Shown: positions 1 to 5,006, numbered from the stretch's first letter. The stretch is 8,579 bases of DNA from 4484-232 sp964486555 (GCA_964486555.1 CAZANP010000070.1:1-8579), one strand, 5' to 3'. The notes: generated by a model from the sequence alone, not told the origin. Program-made: numbers and translations.

Positions 1-25
1 CTCCCGACTCTGTCGGTGGAGCAAG

Positions 26-47
26 CTCTCCTCCTTTAGGGGGAGAG
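26..47 (+). mobile_element. Hairpin resembling an IS200/IS605 (TnpB) right end
   Basis: Seen: a 9-bp stem CTCTCCTCC / GGGGGAGAG (one G-T pair) closed by the loop TTTA, enclosed by a second pairing CTGTC (10-14) with GACAG (53-57). Known: IS200/IS605 elements carry sub-terminal hairpins, and the 3' end of the TnpB guide RNA lies at the right end, often around a TTTAG-type loop. Inferred: the window may start just inside the right end of such an element. In frame 1 the first 39 bases read LPTLSVEQALLL followed by a TAG stop, which could be a protein C-terminus. No tnpB body is present, so this could also be an unrelated hairpin upstream of the hicBA pair. Confidence 0.35.
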
Positions 48-88
48 TAGCTGACAGTAGTGTATACTTCCTCTTAGGAGGGGATGAT

Positions 89-295
89 GTGGCCAGAAAG
101 TTCACGGTGATCATCGAAAAAGGAGAGAAAGAGTACATAGGGCACGTTGTGGAGCTTCCAGGATGCCATACACAGGGAGCGACGATAGATGAGCTGATGG
201 AAAACATAAAGGAAGCCATAGAGCTGTACCTTGAAGTGAAGGGAGAGGAGATAGAACCTATGGAAGTAGTAGACGTCAGGACGGTGGAGGTATGA
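89..295 (+). CDS. hicB: HicB-family antitoxin
   Basis: A 68-aa HicB-like antitoxin, expected to bind and neutralise the HicA mRNA interferase encoded by the next gene. The GTG start at 89 is chosen because AGGAGGGG (76-83) sits 5 nt upstream; the ATGs at 84 and 87 are in another frame. The partial RNase H-like HicB fold is recognisable from the N-terminal strand FTVIIEKGE, the YIGHVVELPGCHTQG signature (residues 16-30) and the helix DELMENIKEAIELYLE (34-49). It has no C-terminal helix-turn-helix or ribbon-helix-helix, so it is a short HicB; DNA binding, if any, would need another domain or partner. It overlaps hicA by four bases (ATGA), implying translational coupling. The family is clear; pairing and function are inferred from the arrangement. 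Confidence 0.86.
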   Translation: MARKFTVIIEKGEKEYIGHVVELPGCHTQGATIDELMENIKEAIELYLEVKGEEIEPMEVVDVRTVEV

Positions 296-519
296 GTCCA
301 AGATATCCTCGATTAACGGGCAAAGAAATTTTGCGAACTCTTCAGCGGATGGGAATAGAGGTGGTACGCCAGCGAGGAAGTCACGTCATAGTCAAGAGTA
401 GTGAGGGAAAAGTGAGTGTTATTCCGATCCATGCTGGGAAAATTATAGAGCCAGGGCTTTTAAAATCTATTTTGAGGGATCTTGATATAACTCTTGATGA
501 GTTTCTAAAGCATCTTTGA
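292..519 (+). CDS. hicA: HicA-family mRNA interferase toxin
   Basis: A 75-aa HicA (YcfA-type) toxin with a small double-stranded-RNA-binding-like fold that cleaves mRNA when not held by HicB. Visible hallmarks are the N-terminal helix LTGKEILRTLQRMG (8-21), the strand-turn RQRGSHVIVK (26-35) with the catalytic histidine at residue 31, and the C-terminal block IPIHAGKIIEPGLLKSILR (44-62), which matches the usual family pattern. Length is normal for the family. The ATG lies inside the end of hicB, and the SD-like GGAGG at 286-290 is almost adjacent to the start, so translation probably depends on hicB reading. The stop at 519 lies one base from the stop of the convergent gene at 521. All expected key residues are present, so it looks intact. 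Confidence 0.9.
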   Translation: MSPRYPRLTGKEILRTLQRMGIEVVRQRGSHVIVKSSEGKVSVIPIHAGKIIEPGLLKSILRDLDITLDEFLKHL

Positions 520-520
520 G

Positions 521-943
521 CTATTTTTCTTCTCTTCTTTTTCTGAACCACTCCTTTATCCGCTCTCTCCAACTCTTTCTCGGTGGTGGAAGTCTTTTGA
601 GTTTCTCTATCTCAGCGAGATACTTTTGAACGATATCACGGAGAGCACGATTTTCTTTCTCGAGTTCTTCTATGCGACGTTCAAGGCGTTGAAGGCAAAA
701 AACGATATCGCTTTCAGTGTTCCTAATACCTTCCCTGAGCATCTTCAAAGCAGCTTGAAGGGGATAACCAGATCGAATGAGAGAAAGTAGCCTGTCAAAC
801 ACTTCCACATCATTCACATGGAATATGACACTACGAGAAGACCTTTCGGGATTTATGTATCCATGGTCGATTAAGGCTTTTACATATTTCCTTACAGTGG
901 AATATGGCACGTTTCGTGTCTTTGAAAGTTCAAATAAATTCAT
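521..943 (-). CDS. MerR-like HTH protein with coiled coil and basic tail
   Basis: A 140-aa protein in three visible parts. Residues 1-72 form a MerR-like winged helix (VPYSTVRKYVKALIDHGYI, then a wing and the helix NDVEVFDRLLSLIRSG). Residues 80-117 form a strong heptad coiled coil (LERRIEELEKENRALRDIV). Residues 118-140 form a proline hinge followed by a basic amphipathic tail (SWRERIKEWFRKRREEK). A helix-turn-helix plus coiled coil plus basic tail is found in DNA-organising and segregation proteins such as RacA and in some plasmid regulators, so a partition or repressor role is plausible but inferred. No clear ribosome binding site precedes the ATG. A promoter at 989-1016 with a palindrome inside it suggests autoregulation. 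It is convergent with hicA. Confidence 0.8.
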   Translation of the reverse strand: MNLFELSKTRNVPYSTVRKYVKALIDHGYINPERSSRSVIFHVNDVEVFDRLLSLIRSGYPLQAALKMLREGIRNTESDIVFCLQRLERRIEELEKENRALRDIVQKYLAEIEKLKRLPPPRKSWRERIKEWFRKRREEK

Positions 944-988
944 AAAAAACGATCTCGCATATGCGCGTTAGTGTCACAACTTGGTTAT

Positions 989-1016
989 ATCATAGCACGG
1001 TCGTGCTATATTCCAA
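989..1016 (-). promoter_or_regulatory. Promoter with internal palindromic operator
   Basis: On the minus strand TTGGAA (1016-1011) and TATGAT (994-989) are separated by 16 bases, a good sigma-70-type promoter for the MerR-like gene starting at 943. A perfect inverted repeat, ATAGCACG (992-999) and CGTGCTAT (1002-1009) with a 2-bp centre, fills the spacer and touches the -10 box. A dimeric repressor bound here would block RNA polymerase. The obvious candidate is the MerR-like protein itself, since that family binds palindromes between the -35 and -10 boxes; this is inferred. Confidence 0.6.
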
Positions 1017-1053
1017 ATGTGCGATCTGCCACAATAGGTGCGAATTTTCAAAT

Positions 1054-1085
1054 TTTCACCTACATTTTTATCGATGTAGGTGAAA
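1054..1085. repeat. Perfect 12-8-12 inverted repeat, possible recombinase core site
   Basis: TTTCACCTACAT (1054-1065) is exactly mirrored by ATGTAGGTGAAA (1074-1085) around the asymmetric 8-bp centre TTTTATCG. This geometry resembles tyrosine recombinase core sites such as loxP and FRT (13-8-13). A complete tyrosine recombinase is encoded about 700 bp downstream. It could equally be an operator or an RNA hairpin. It lies outside any gene, between the divergent promoters. Confidence 0.5.
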
Positions 1086-1104
1086 CTGCCTGAGAAAAAC
1101 GCAC

Positions 1105-1130
1105 GCCCCTCCATGACGGAGGGGCTTTTT
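1105..1130 (+). terminator. Rho-independent terminator
   Basis: The stem GCCCCTCC (1105-1112) / GGAGGGGC (1118-1125) has an ATGAC loop and is followed by five T residues. On the opposite strand the hairpin is followed, after a short spacer, by another T run, so it may act in both directions. No plus-strand gene lies between 944 and 1105, so it either ends a small RNA or insulates the operon that starts near 1268. Confidence 0.7.
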
Positions 1131-1132
1131 GA

Positions 1133-1152
1133 GGGTCCAAGATGACAGCGGT
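1133..1152 (+). repeat. Direct repeat copy 1 (copy 2 at 1285-1304)
   Basis: GGGTCCAAGATGACAGCGGT at this site recurs at 1285-1304 with one mismatch (G for A at the eighth base). The second copy carries the start codon and first codons (MTAV) of the 100-aa gene. The first copy opens an unrelated 29-codon frame (1142-1231), so it looks like a duplicated start region with no gene behind it. The 132 bp between the copies contain the operon promoter. Confidence 0.7.
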
Positions 1153-1232
1153 TATTCAGCTTCAAGACTATTTTAGCACATCGATGGAATGTTTTGTTTT
1201 ATCATTTTCATCTACTTTTACACAATTGTAAC

Positions 1233-1262
1233 TTGACACAATGTGGCTTTGTGGATTAAAAT
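1233..1262 (+). promoter_or_regulatory. Promoter of the recombinase operon
   Basis: TTGACA (1233-1238) is a perfect -35 box, followed after 18 bases by TAAAAT (1257-1262), or after 17 bases by TTAAAA. Transcription would begin near 1268. This places the promoter inside a longer reading frame that could start at 1243 and supports the ATG at 1294 as the true start. The palindrome ACAATTGT (1222-1229) just upstream may be a binding site. Confidence 0.65.
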
Positions 1263-1284
1263 AAAAATGGAAATTGAGGAGGAG

Positions 1285-1304
1285 GGGTCCAGGATGACAG
1301 CGGT
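1285..1304 (+). repeat. Direct repeat copy 2 (copy 1 at 1133-1152)
   Basis: This is the second copy of the 20-bp repeat, 152 bp downstream of the first and differing at one base. It includes the ATG of the 100-aa gene. A 9-base piece of it, GGGTCCAAG in the version of copy 1, recurs at 3238-3246 just past the operon terminator, possibly by chance. Confidence 0.7.
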
Positions 1305-1596
1305 GAGGAGAGTTAGAGATCTTTCGATAGAAGAGATTCTCGAGGAGCTGAAGGAACTTGAGAGCATCGTTGAGAAACCTTTCGTTCAACTTGTGATGAA
1401 GATTCACGTGAGAGGAAAAGGAGACAAACGATATTACTACAGGTACTGGTACCTCCAGTGGAGAGAAGAAGACACGGTGAGATCCCTGTATCTTGGCAAG
1501 AACGTTCCAGAGTGGGCGATAGAGAGAATCAAGATTCAAAATAGATACCGAGCTCTCAAGAAAGAACTTCAGAGAAGAATCGGGGCCCTCGTGTGA
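1294..1596 (+). CDS. Hypothetical 100-aa protein, first gene of the recombinase operon
   Basis: A 100-aa protein of unknown function. The ATG at 1294 is preferred over a GTG at 1243 because GGAGGGG (1281-1287) precedes it and the promoter -10 box lies at 1257. The N-terminus is a Glu-rich helix pair (SIEEILEELKELESIV, 11-26). The centre is a beta stretch with an aromatic run, KRYYYRYWYLQWRE (45-58), followed by VRSLYLGK (62-69), and the end is a basic helix. The pattern of a tyrosine-rich strand followed by a short strand ending in LGK resembles small proteins on plasmids and viruses of thermophiles (DUF6788-like); that match is from memory and tentative. The stop codon lies inside a strong hairpin (1583-1602), and the next gene follows within 25 bases. 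Confidence 0.7.
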   Translation: MTAVRRVRDLSIEEILEELKELESIVEKPFVQLVMKIHVRGKGDKRYYYRYWYLQWREEDTVRSLYLGKNVPEWAIERIKIQNRYRALKKELQRRIGALV

Positions 1597-1602
1597 GGGC
1601 CC
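1583..1602 (+). promoter_or_regulatory. GC-rich hairpin across a stop codon and before the next RBS
   Basis: GGGCCCTC (1583-1590) pairs perfectly with GAGGGCCC (1595-1602) around a GTGT loop. It covers the stop codon of the 100-aa gene and ends just before the AGGAGG (1606-1611) of the ribbon-helix-helix gene. Only three T residues follow, so it is either a weak terminator or attenuator or an mRNA processing and translation-control element. Confidence 0.5.
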
Positions 1603-1619
1603 TTTAGGAGGTTGAGAGG

Positions 1620-1790
1620 ATGGAGGAAAAGAAAGAAAAGATCGTTCACATTGGATTGAGAGTACCTGATAGCGTTCATAGGAAACTGAAAGCCAAAGCG
1701 TCTTTGGAAGGCAAGAAGATAGCGGATGTCCTCTGGGAGTGCATTCAAAAGTATCTTCAGGAGGAAGAGGAAAAAGAAGAAAGTAGGTGA
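1620..1790 (+). CDS. Ribbon-helix-helix (CopG/Arc-like) DNA-binding protein
   Basis: A 56-aa protein with the layout of a ribbon-helix-helix dimer: a short strand KIVHIGLRVP (7-16), helix one DSVHRKLKAKASLEG (17-31), the turn KK, helix two IADVLWECIQKYLQEE (34-49), and an acidic tail. Such proteins are small plasmid repressors, partition centromere binders, antitoxins or recombination accessory factors. AGGAGG (1606-1611) sits 8 nt before the ATG. The TGA stop at 1788-1790 overlaps the recombinase ribosome binding site, so the two genes are probably coupled. Position between the 100-aa gene and the recombinase suggests a role as operon repressor or recombination accessory protein; this is inferred. 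Confidence 0.78.
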   Translation: MEEKKEKIVHIGLRVPDSVHRKLKAKASLEGKKIADVLWECIQKYLQEEEEKEESR

Positions 1791-1795
1791 AACTC

Positions 1796-2716
1796 ATGGA
1801 ACTCACACCGGCAAAAGACGACCTTCACAGATGGGTCAAATACTTTGTGAACCTTCTCAAAACAAACACAGCGAGAGCGTATGAAAAAGATCTCACAGAC
1901 TTCCTCGTTGCGGTTTCAGAGTTCAACATAAAAACGGTTCTCTCATATTTTCAAGCTCTTGTGGCGAAGGGTTACTCCAAGACGACCATAGACAGGAAAA
2001 GGGCGTCTCTATCGAGGTTCCTCGATTTCCTCGTGGAAAACGGTGTTATTCCTACAAACCCGTTGAAGACGAAAACCTTTGGCATGTTTTATAAAAAGAT
2101 CGTTCAGGAAGTCGAGAACCAGAGGAAAGATACAAAAAAACCAGAGCCTCGATACCTCAAATGGGAAGAGGTTGAAAGGATGCTCTCATCCTGTCCAAAC
2201 ACCATCGAGGGAAAGAGAGACCGCCTTATCATCCTCCTTGGCGTTTATGAAGGGCTTAGAAGATCTGAGATAGTGAACCTCACATGGGATGATCTCAGAG
2301 AAGATGGACTTGGGACAGTCCTTGTGATTCGAGGAGCGAAAGGAGGAACCGACACAGTTGTGGTTCACGAAAGAGTTTTGAGAGAGCTCAACGAATTCAG
2401 GAGAATGCTTTCTGAATCTGGGATAGAAACTCCTTACATCGTTCCATCTCTGAGAAGAAACAAAGGAGGGAGGATGAGTACTGTGGAATTGAACAGAAGA
2501 GTCAAGTTAATAGCGAAGAGAAGCGGTATCGAAGACTGGGGGAAGATAACTGCTCACGATCTGAGACACACCTGTGCTGTTCAAATGCTCTTACATGGAG
2601 CACACGTCAACAAAGTGGCGGAGCATTTGAGACACAAAAACATTCAAACCACGATGAGGTACCTTCGCACGTTGGAGAAACACATCCAAGCAGGTGTGAA
2701 GTGTTTGCCTGGATAG
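1796..2716 (+). CDS. Tyrosine recombinase / XerC-D-like integrase
   Basis: A 306-aa site-specific recombinase of the tyrosine family that breaks and rejoins DNA through a 3'-phosphotyrosine. The ATG at 1796 is preferred (AGGTGA at 1785-1790); a GTG at 1787 would add three residues. The N-terminal core-binding (SAM-like) domain spans about 10-95 and the catalytic domain about 118-300. All active-site positions are visible: Arg155 in EGLRRSEI, Lys182 in GAKGG, His254 and Arg257 in HDLRH, His280 in LRH, and the nucleophile Tyr289 in TTMRYL. Length and layout fit Xer-like enzymes of plasmids and integrative elements. It may resolve dimers or integrate the element. The 12-8-12 inverted repeat at 1054-1085 is a candidate target. 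Confidence 0.95.
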   Translation: MELTPAKDDLHRWVKYFVNLLKTNTARAYEKDLTDFLVAVSEFNIKTVLSYFQALVAKGYSKTTIDRKRASLSRFLDFLVENGVIPTNPLKTKTFGMFYKKIVQEVENQRKDTKKPEPRYLKWEEVERMLSSCPNTIEGKRDRLIILLGVYEGLRRSEIVNLTWDDLREDGLGTVLVIRGAKGGTDTVVVHERVLRELNEFRRMLSESGIETPYIVPSLRRNKGGRMSTVELNRRVKLIAKRSGIEDWGKITAHDLRHTCAVQMLLHGAHVNKVAEHLRHKNIQTTMRYLRTLEKHIQAGVKCLPG

Positions 2717-2730
2717 AGGGGGAGATTACA

Positions 2731-2967
2731 GTGTTCAAATGGACAGACCATGCGGAGAAAAATTTGAGGGAGAGACGAATAAAACGTGACCTTGTAGAAG
2801 AAACCCTCAAACAACCAGACGAAGTGGTTCCAGGAAAGAAAGGACGGATAATATATCACAAACTCGTTGGCGATAAACTTCTTCGGGTAGTTGTTGAAAA
2901 CGATTTGATCATAACAGTTTATTTGACCAGAAAAATCCAAAAATACTGGAGAGGAGGGAGAAGATGA
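2731..2967 (+). CDS. DUF4258 family protein, probable toxin of a second pair
   Basis: A 78-aa protein of the DUF4258 type. The GTG at 2731 is chosen because GGGGGAG (2718-2724) lies 6 nt upstream; a GTG at 2701 would overlap the recombinase and add residues unlike the family. Typical features are the N-terminal FKWTDHAEKNLRERRI (2-17) with a conserved histidine followed by an arginine pair, the helix LVEETLKQPD (21-30), and the alternating strands GRIIYHKLVGDKLLRVVV (38-55) and LIITVYL (59-65). The fold prediction is RelE/BrnT-like, and relatives lie in toxin-antitoxin-like pairs. It overlaps the next gene by four bases (ATGA). A toxin role is inferred. Confidence 0.85.
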   Translation: MFKWTDHAEKNLRERRIKRDLVEETLKQPDEVVPGKKGRIIYHKLVGDKLLRVVVENDLIITVYLTRKIQKYWRGGRR

Positions 2968-3185
2968 AAATCAGATATTCAAAAGAGGCGGATGCTCTTT
3001 ATATTCGATTCAACGATAAGGAGATAGACAGTTCCGATGAGATACTGGAAGATGTGATCGTGGATTTCGATAAAGATGGAAACATTGTGGCGATAGAGAT
3101 CCTTTCCGCATCAAAGAAAGCAGATATCAAGGAGATACTGATACAGGCCTTCGATAGAGTCCAGGTCGAAACACCTACAAGCTAA
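2964..3185 (+). CDS. DUF2283 family protein, probable antitoxin
   Basis: A 73-aa DUF2283 protein. The signature blocks are intact: IRYSKEADALYIRF (3-16) and VIVDFDKDGNIVAIEILSAS (31-50), followed by a C-terminal helix ADIKEILIQAF (53-63). GGAGGGAG precedes the ATG, and the start overlaps the DUF4258 stop. DUF2283 genes often sit immediately beside DUF4258 genes in bacteria and archaea, and the pair is regarded as a putative type II toxin-antitoxin system; an experimental demonstration is not known to me. It is the last gene of the plus-strand operon, followed within three bases by an AT-rich hairpin. Confidence 0.88.
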   Translation: MKIRYSKEADALYIRFNDKEIDSSDEILEDVIVDFDKDGNIVAIEILSASKKADIKEILIQAFDRVQVETPTS

Positions 3186-3187
3186 GG

Positions 3188-3221
3188 AAATGTATGATAA
3201 GGAATATTATCAAACATTTTT
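3188..3221 (+). terminator. AT-rich hairpin terminator after the operon
   Basis: AAATGT, A, TGATAA (3188-3200) pairs with TTATCA, A, ACATTT (3207-3219) around a six-base loop, with a single A-A mismatch. The last T residues run on into a five-T tract (3217-3221). It starts three bases after the DUF2283 stop. Its low GC makes it weak for a thermophile, but the position is right. Confidence 0.45.
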
Positions 3222-3296
3222 GGAAGGGGTATCCGATGGGTCCAAGTGTTACCATCAACGAATAATCTTTCTCAAAAAAGAGAAAATTCGAACACG

Positions 3297-3569
3297 TTAT
3301 CTCGTATGAACACGATCATTCAAAATCGTCTCCAAAGCTCTTTCTGCCTTTTCTTTGCTTGGGTACACCTCAGAGATGACATGCGAATCATAGTCGTGTT
3401 GCTCGAGCACCATGACTATCTCCCATTGCCCATTACTCTGCTTATGGATGTAAATCCTTCTCACATAAGCCAGATTTATGTACTCTCCAGCGAACTTAAC
3501 AAACCTTATTCCGTTTCCTATTTCTTGCGATGGATTGTTAGTTCCAGAGAGAAGAACAAGCTTTCCCAT
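3297..3569 (-). CDS. Hypothetical 90-aa protein
   Basis: A 90-aa soluble protein of unknown function. The start is well supported: AAGGAGGGTGAG lies just upstream of the ATG on the minus strand (3573-3584). The sequence suggests an alpha/beta fold, with strands IRFVKFAGEYINLAYVRRI (21-39) and WEIVMVLEQHDY (49-60) and a closing helix SKEKAERALETIL (71-83). No signal peptide or membrane segment is visible. It lies 61 bases downstream of another small minus-strand gene (3631-3792), so the two may be co-transcribed, convergent to the recombinase operon. The weak hairpin TTTCTC/GAGAAA (3268-3285) beyond its stop is the only visible end signal. Confidence 0.75.
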   Translation of the reverse strand: MGKLVLLSGTNNPSQEIGNGIRFVKFAGEYINLAYVRRIYIHKQSNGQWEIVMVLEQHDYDSHVISEVYPSKEKAERALETILNDRVHTR

Positions 3570-3630
3570 GATCTCACCCTCCTTTTGTCATTTGTCTTCA
3601 GCGTCCTTCACCACAAAAGTGAATGCACTC

Positions 3631-3792
3631 TCACGAAACATCCTTCTTCAGCTTTTTGGTCAGCTTCTTACTATCTTTCAGCTTCTTCAGCTTTTCAACG
3701 AGTTCTGAAAGACTACGCACGATCTCTGCCAGAATCCAGAAAAGCTTGATCAAAGTTTCTGTGTCGATGTGACGGGATTTCTTTCCTTTCAT
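3631..3792 (-). CDS. Hypothetical 53-aa basic helical protein
   Basis: A 53-aa Lys-rich protein. The start at 3792 is set by AAGGAGGGAGAG (3796-3807) with an 8-nt spacer; an in-frame ATG at 3846 lacks such a site. The body is one predicted amphipathic helix with leucine-type spacing, TLIKLFWILAEIVRSLSEL (13-31), running into a repetitive lysine tail (KKLKDSKKLTKKLKKDVS). It could be a small coiled-coil DNA-associated or membrane-surface protein. The hydrophobic part is too interrupted by charge for a confident membrane span. It lies just upstream of the 90-aa gene on the same strand. I do not recognise the family. Confidence 0.62.
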   Translation of the reverse strand: MKGKKSRHIDTETLIKLFWILAEIVRSLSELVEKLKKLKDSKKLTKKLKKDVS

Positions 3793-3906
3793 ACTCTCTC
3801 CCTCCTTATCGATATTCTTCGATCTCATATGAAAAGCGCTCCACATTGGTGAGGGTCACTCAGTATGCATTCCGCTGGGTTTGGGGGATACGTTTTGGCC
3901 GGATTC

Positions 3907-4283
3907 CTAAACAGGCGGGATATCCTCTACCTGCATGTTAAATATGACAACCCGCCAATATTTTTCGATCAAAGCGATTTGTTCATCGGGTGAGAAAACA
4001 TAAGACACGTTATGTTGATCTATCAAAAAAGGAGCCAATGCGATGGTAGAGTCCGTGAATTTTGTGATGGAGACAAAAATCACAGTGGGTTTGTTACATT
4101 TTTTTGAAATATTTGGAAATTTAGACATATTTTTCGGGCCATGTATGAATATGAGAAATCACAAAATTCCAGTTGTGAAGCTGGTTTGAGTTTAATTTTT
4201 CCCCATCTGATAAAGGGATTTTTCTCTATTTCCTCGTCCTGCACGATCAGAAATTTGTGCTTAGAATCTCTCCTGAAGATCGA
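3907..4283 (-). pseudogene. Possible decayed minus-strand gene
   Basis: Two overlapping minus-strand frames look protein-like but are not joined. One is open from 4283 to 4083 (FLIVQDEEIEKNPFIRWGK and so on). The other runs from 4128 to 3907 (73 residues, with TVIFVSITKFTDSTIALAP and SPDEQIALIEKYWRVVIF). Neither has a ribosome binding site, and a frameshift in the 4083-4137 overlap would join them. This suggests a remnant of one gene of roughly 115 or more residues. The alternative is chance open frames in an AT-rich intergenic region. No family is recognised. This is the main content of the 590-base stretch 3793-4385, in which I see no other gene. Confidence 0.27.
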
Positions 4284-4385
4284 TCAGGTGTGCTACCAGT
4301 GTGAGGTAGAGAGTGGTTTTGAAAGATCGTCACCATTTTGAGTCTGTTACTGTCGAAAACATTTTCTTAAGGAGGTTAGATAGTG

Positions 4386-4535
4386 ATGATTGAGCAGCTT
4401 CTCGCAGAGATCATTGTTAACGACCCTCGGTTTATACAGTTGATTCTTCAAAATGCAGAAAAAGAAGGTGGATCAACTTCTGAAGATCGAAAAGGAACAC
4501 CAAACAATCCAGTCAGCGAGGAGGCTAACCCATAA
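4386..4535 (+). CDS. Hypothetical 49-aa acidic protein
   Basis: A 49-aa protein preceded by AAGGAGG (4369-4375). The ATG is at 4386; a GTG directly before it (4383) would give 50 residues with slightly better spacing. The N-terminus is a hydrophobic helix, IEQLLAEIIVNDPRFIQLIL (2-21), followed by a polar, disordered tail rich in Glu, Ser and Asn. It could be a small adaptor or regulatory peptide at the head of the replication gene cluster. I recognise no family. The following gene on the same strand starts 71 bases on. Confidence 0.58.
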   Translation: MIEQLLAEIIVNDPRFIQLILQNAEKEGGSTSEDRKGTPNNPVSEEANP

Positions 4536-4606
4536 ATGCTTTCTAGGCTTACGAGGGTTGATGGAAGATGCATGATCAATTTAAGGAAGGTGGAGGTGAG
4601 GTCATT

Positions 4607-4852
4607 ATGAGAGTTTTTGAACTTGCTCAGAAGTTGAAGGTCACAGAAACATACATCCACTCGATCATACGTGCGCTTAAAGCGACAAAAGGGATGAACT
4701 TCACAAGAAAAGGCTGGCAGTACGAGCTGACTCCAAAAGAAGTCAGAGCCATCGTTAAAGAAATCGAAAGGAGAAAGCGAGGTGCCACCAAGCAGTCGGA
4801 GCACGCCACATCTTCTGAGGAAAAAGGGAGTGATCAGCATGAGCGATCGTAG
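4607..4852 (+). CDS. Helix-turn-helix DNA-binding protein
   Basis: An 81-aa protein. The ATG at 4607 is chosen because GGAGGTGAG (4592-4600) precedes it by 6 nt; a longer frame from 4568 lacks a site. Residues 3-24 (VFELAQKLKVTETYIHSIIRAL) form a helix-turn-helix, residues 28-40 a possible wing (KGMNFTRKGWQYE), and 42-57 a helix. The tail from 60 is polar and likely disordered. The N-terminal motif resembles MerR/excisionase-type winged helices and the small N-terminal helical domain of initiation factor 2. In this position, ahead of the primase-helicase, a replication or excision regulator is plausible but inferred. Its end overlaps the next frame by 14 bases. Confidence 0.74.
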   Translation: MRVFELAQKLKVTETYIHSIIRALKATKGMNFTRKGWQYELTPKEVRAIVKEIERRKRGATKQSEHATSSEEKGSDQHERS

Positions 4853-5006
4853 CTATTATGAGGCTCTTGAAGAACAATCACACAGCTTCAATGAAGATAA
4901 ACAGTTTGACAGAGAATACCCTCTGAGCTTTCCTACAAGCTTTTGGGTGAGCTTTTACTTGAAAACATTGAAAAAGAAGCGGGAAGTGAAGTCTATAGAG
5001 TCGTGA
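4839..5006 (+). CDS. Short ORF, probable 5' part of a frameshifted HTH gene
   Basis: A 55-aa frame with a good ribosome binding site (GGGAGTGA, 4826-4833) and ATG at 4839. The first 24 residues (MSDRSYYEALEEQSHSFNED and on) look natural. Beyond about 4910 the reading becomes aromatic and Lys-rich (PLSFPTSFWVSFYLK), while the -1 frame becomes a convincing protein that continues to 5164. The likely explanation is a single gene of about 108 codons interrupted by a frameshift near 4907-4912, through mutation, sequencing error or programmed slippage. If no frameshift exists, this is a genuine short protein of unknown function. Confidence 0.4.
   Translation: MSDRSYYEALEEQSHSFNEDKQFDREYPLSFPTSFWVSFYLKTLKKKREVKSIES

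Noticed and set aside
1168..1806. 212-residue minus-strand frame opposite the start of the recombinase operon
   Set aside because: It is the antisense shadow of the 100-aa and ribbon-helix-helix genes, rich in Ser, Phe and Pro, with no proper start.
3268..3285. TTTCTC/GAGAAA hairpin as a terminator for the 3297-3569 gene
   Set aside because: The stem is short and AT-rich, with no T run after it in the minus direction; it is mentioned only as a weak signal.
3588..3641. 17-residue minus-strand frame between the two small minus-strand genes
   Set aside because: There is no properly spaced ribosome binding site and it overlaps the upstream stop region; it is too short to support.
3246..3749. 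167-residue plus-strand frame across 3246-3749
   Set aside because: It lies antisense to two minus-strand genes that each have good ribosome binding sites; its own sequence is Ser/Leu-rich with no start signal.
4448..4840. 130-residue minus-strand frame
   Set aside because: It is antisense to the 49-aa and 81-aa plus-strand genes, which have clear ribosome binding sites.
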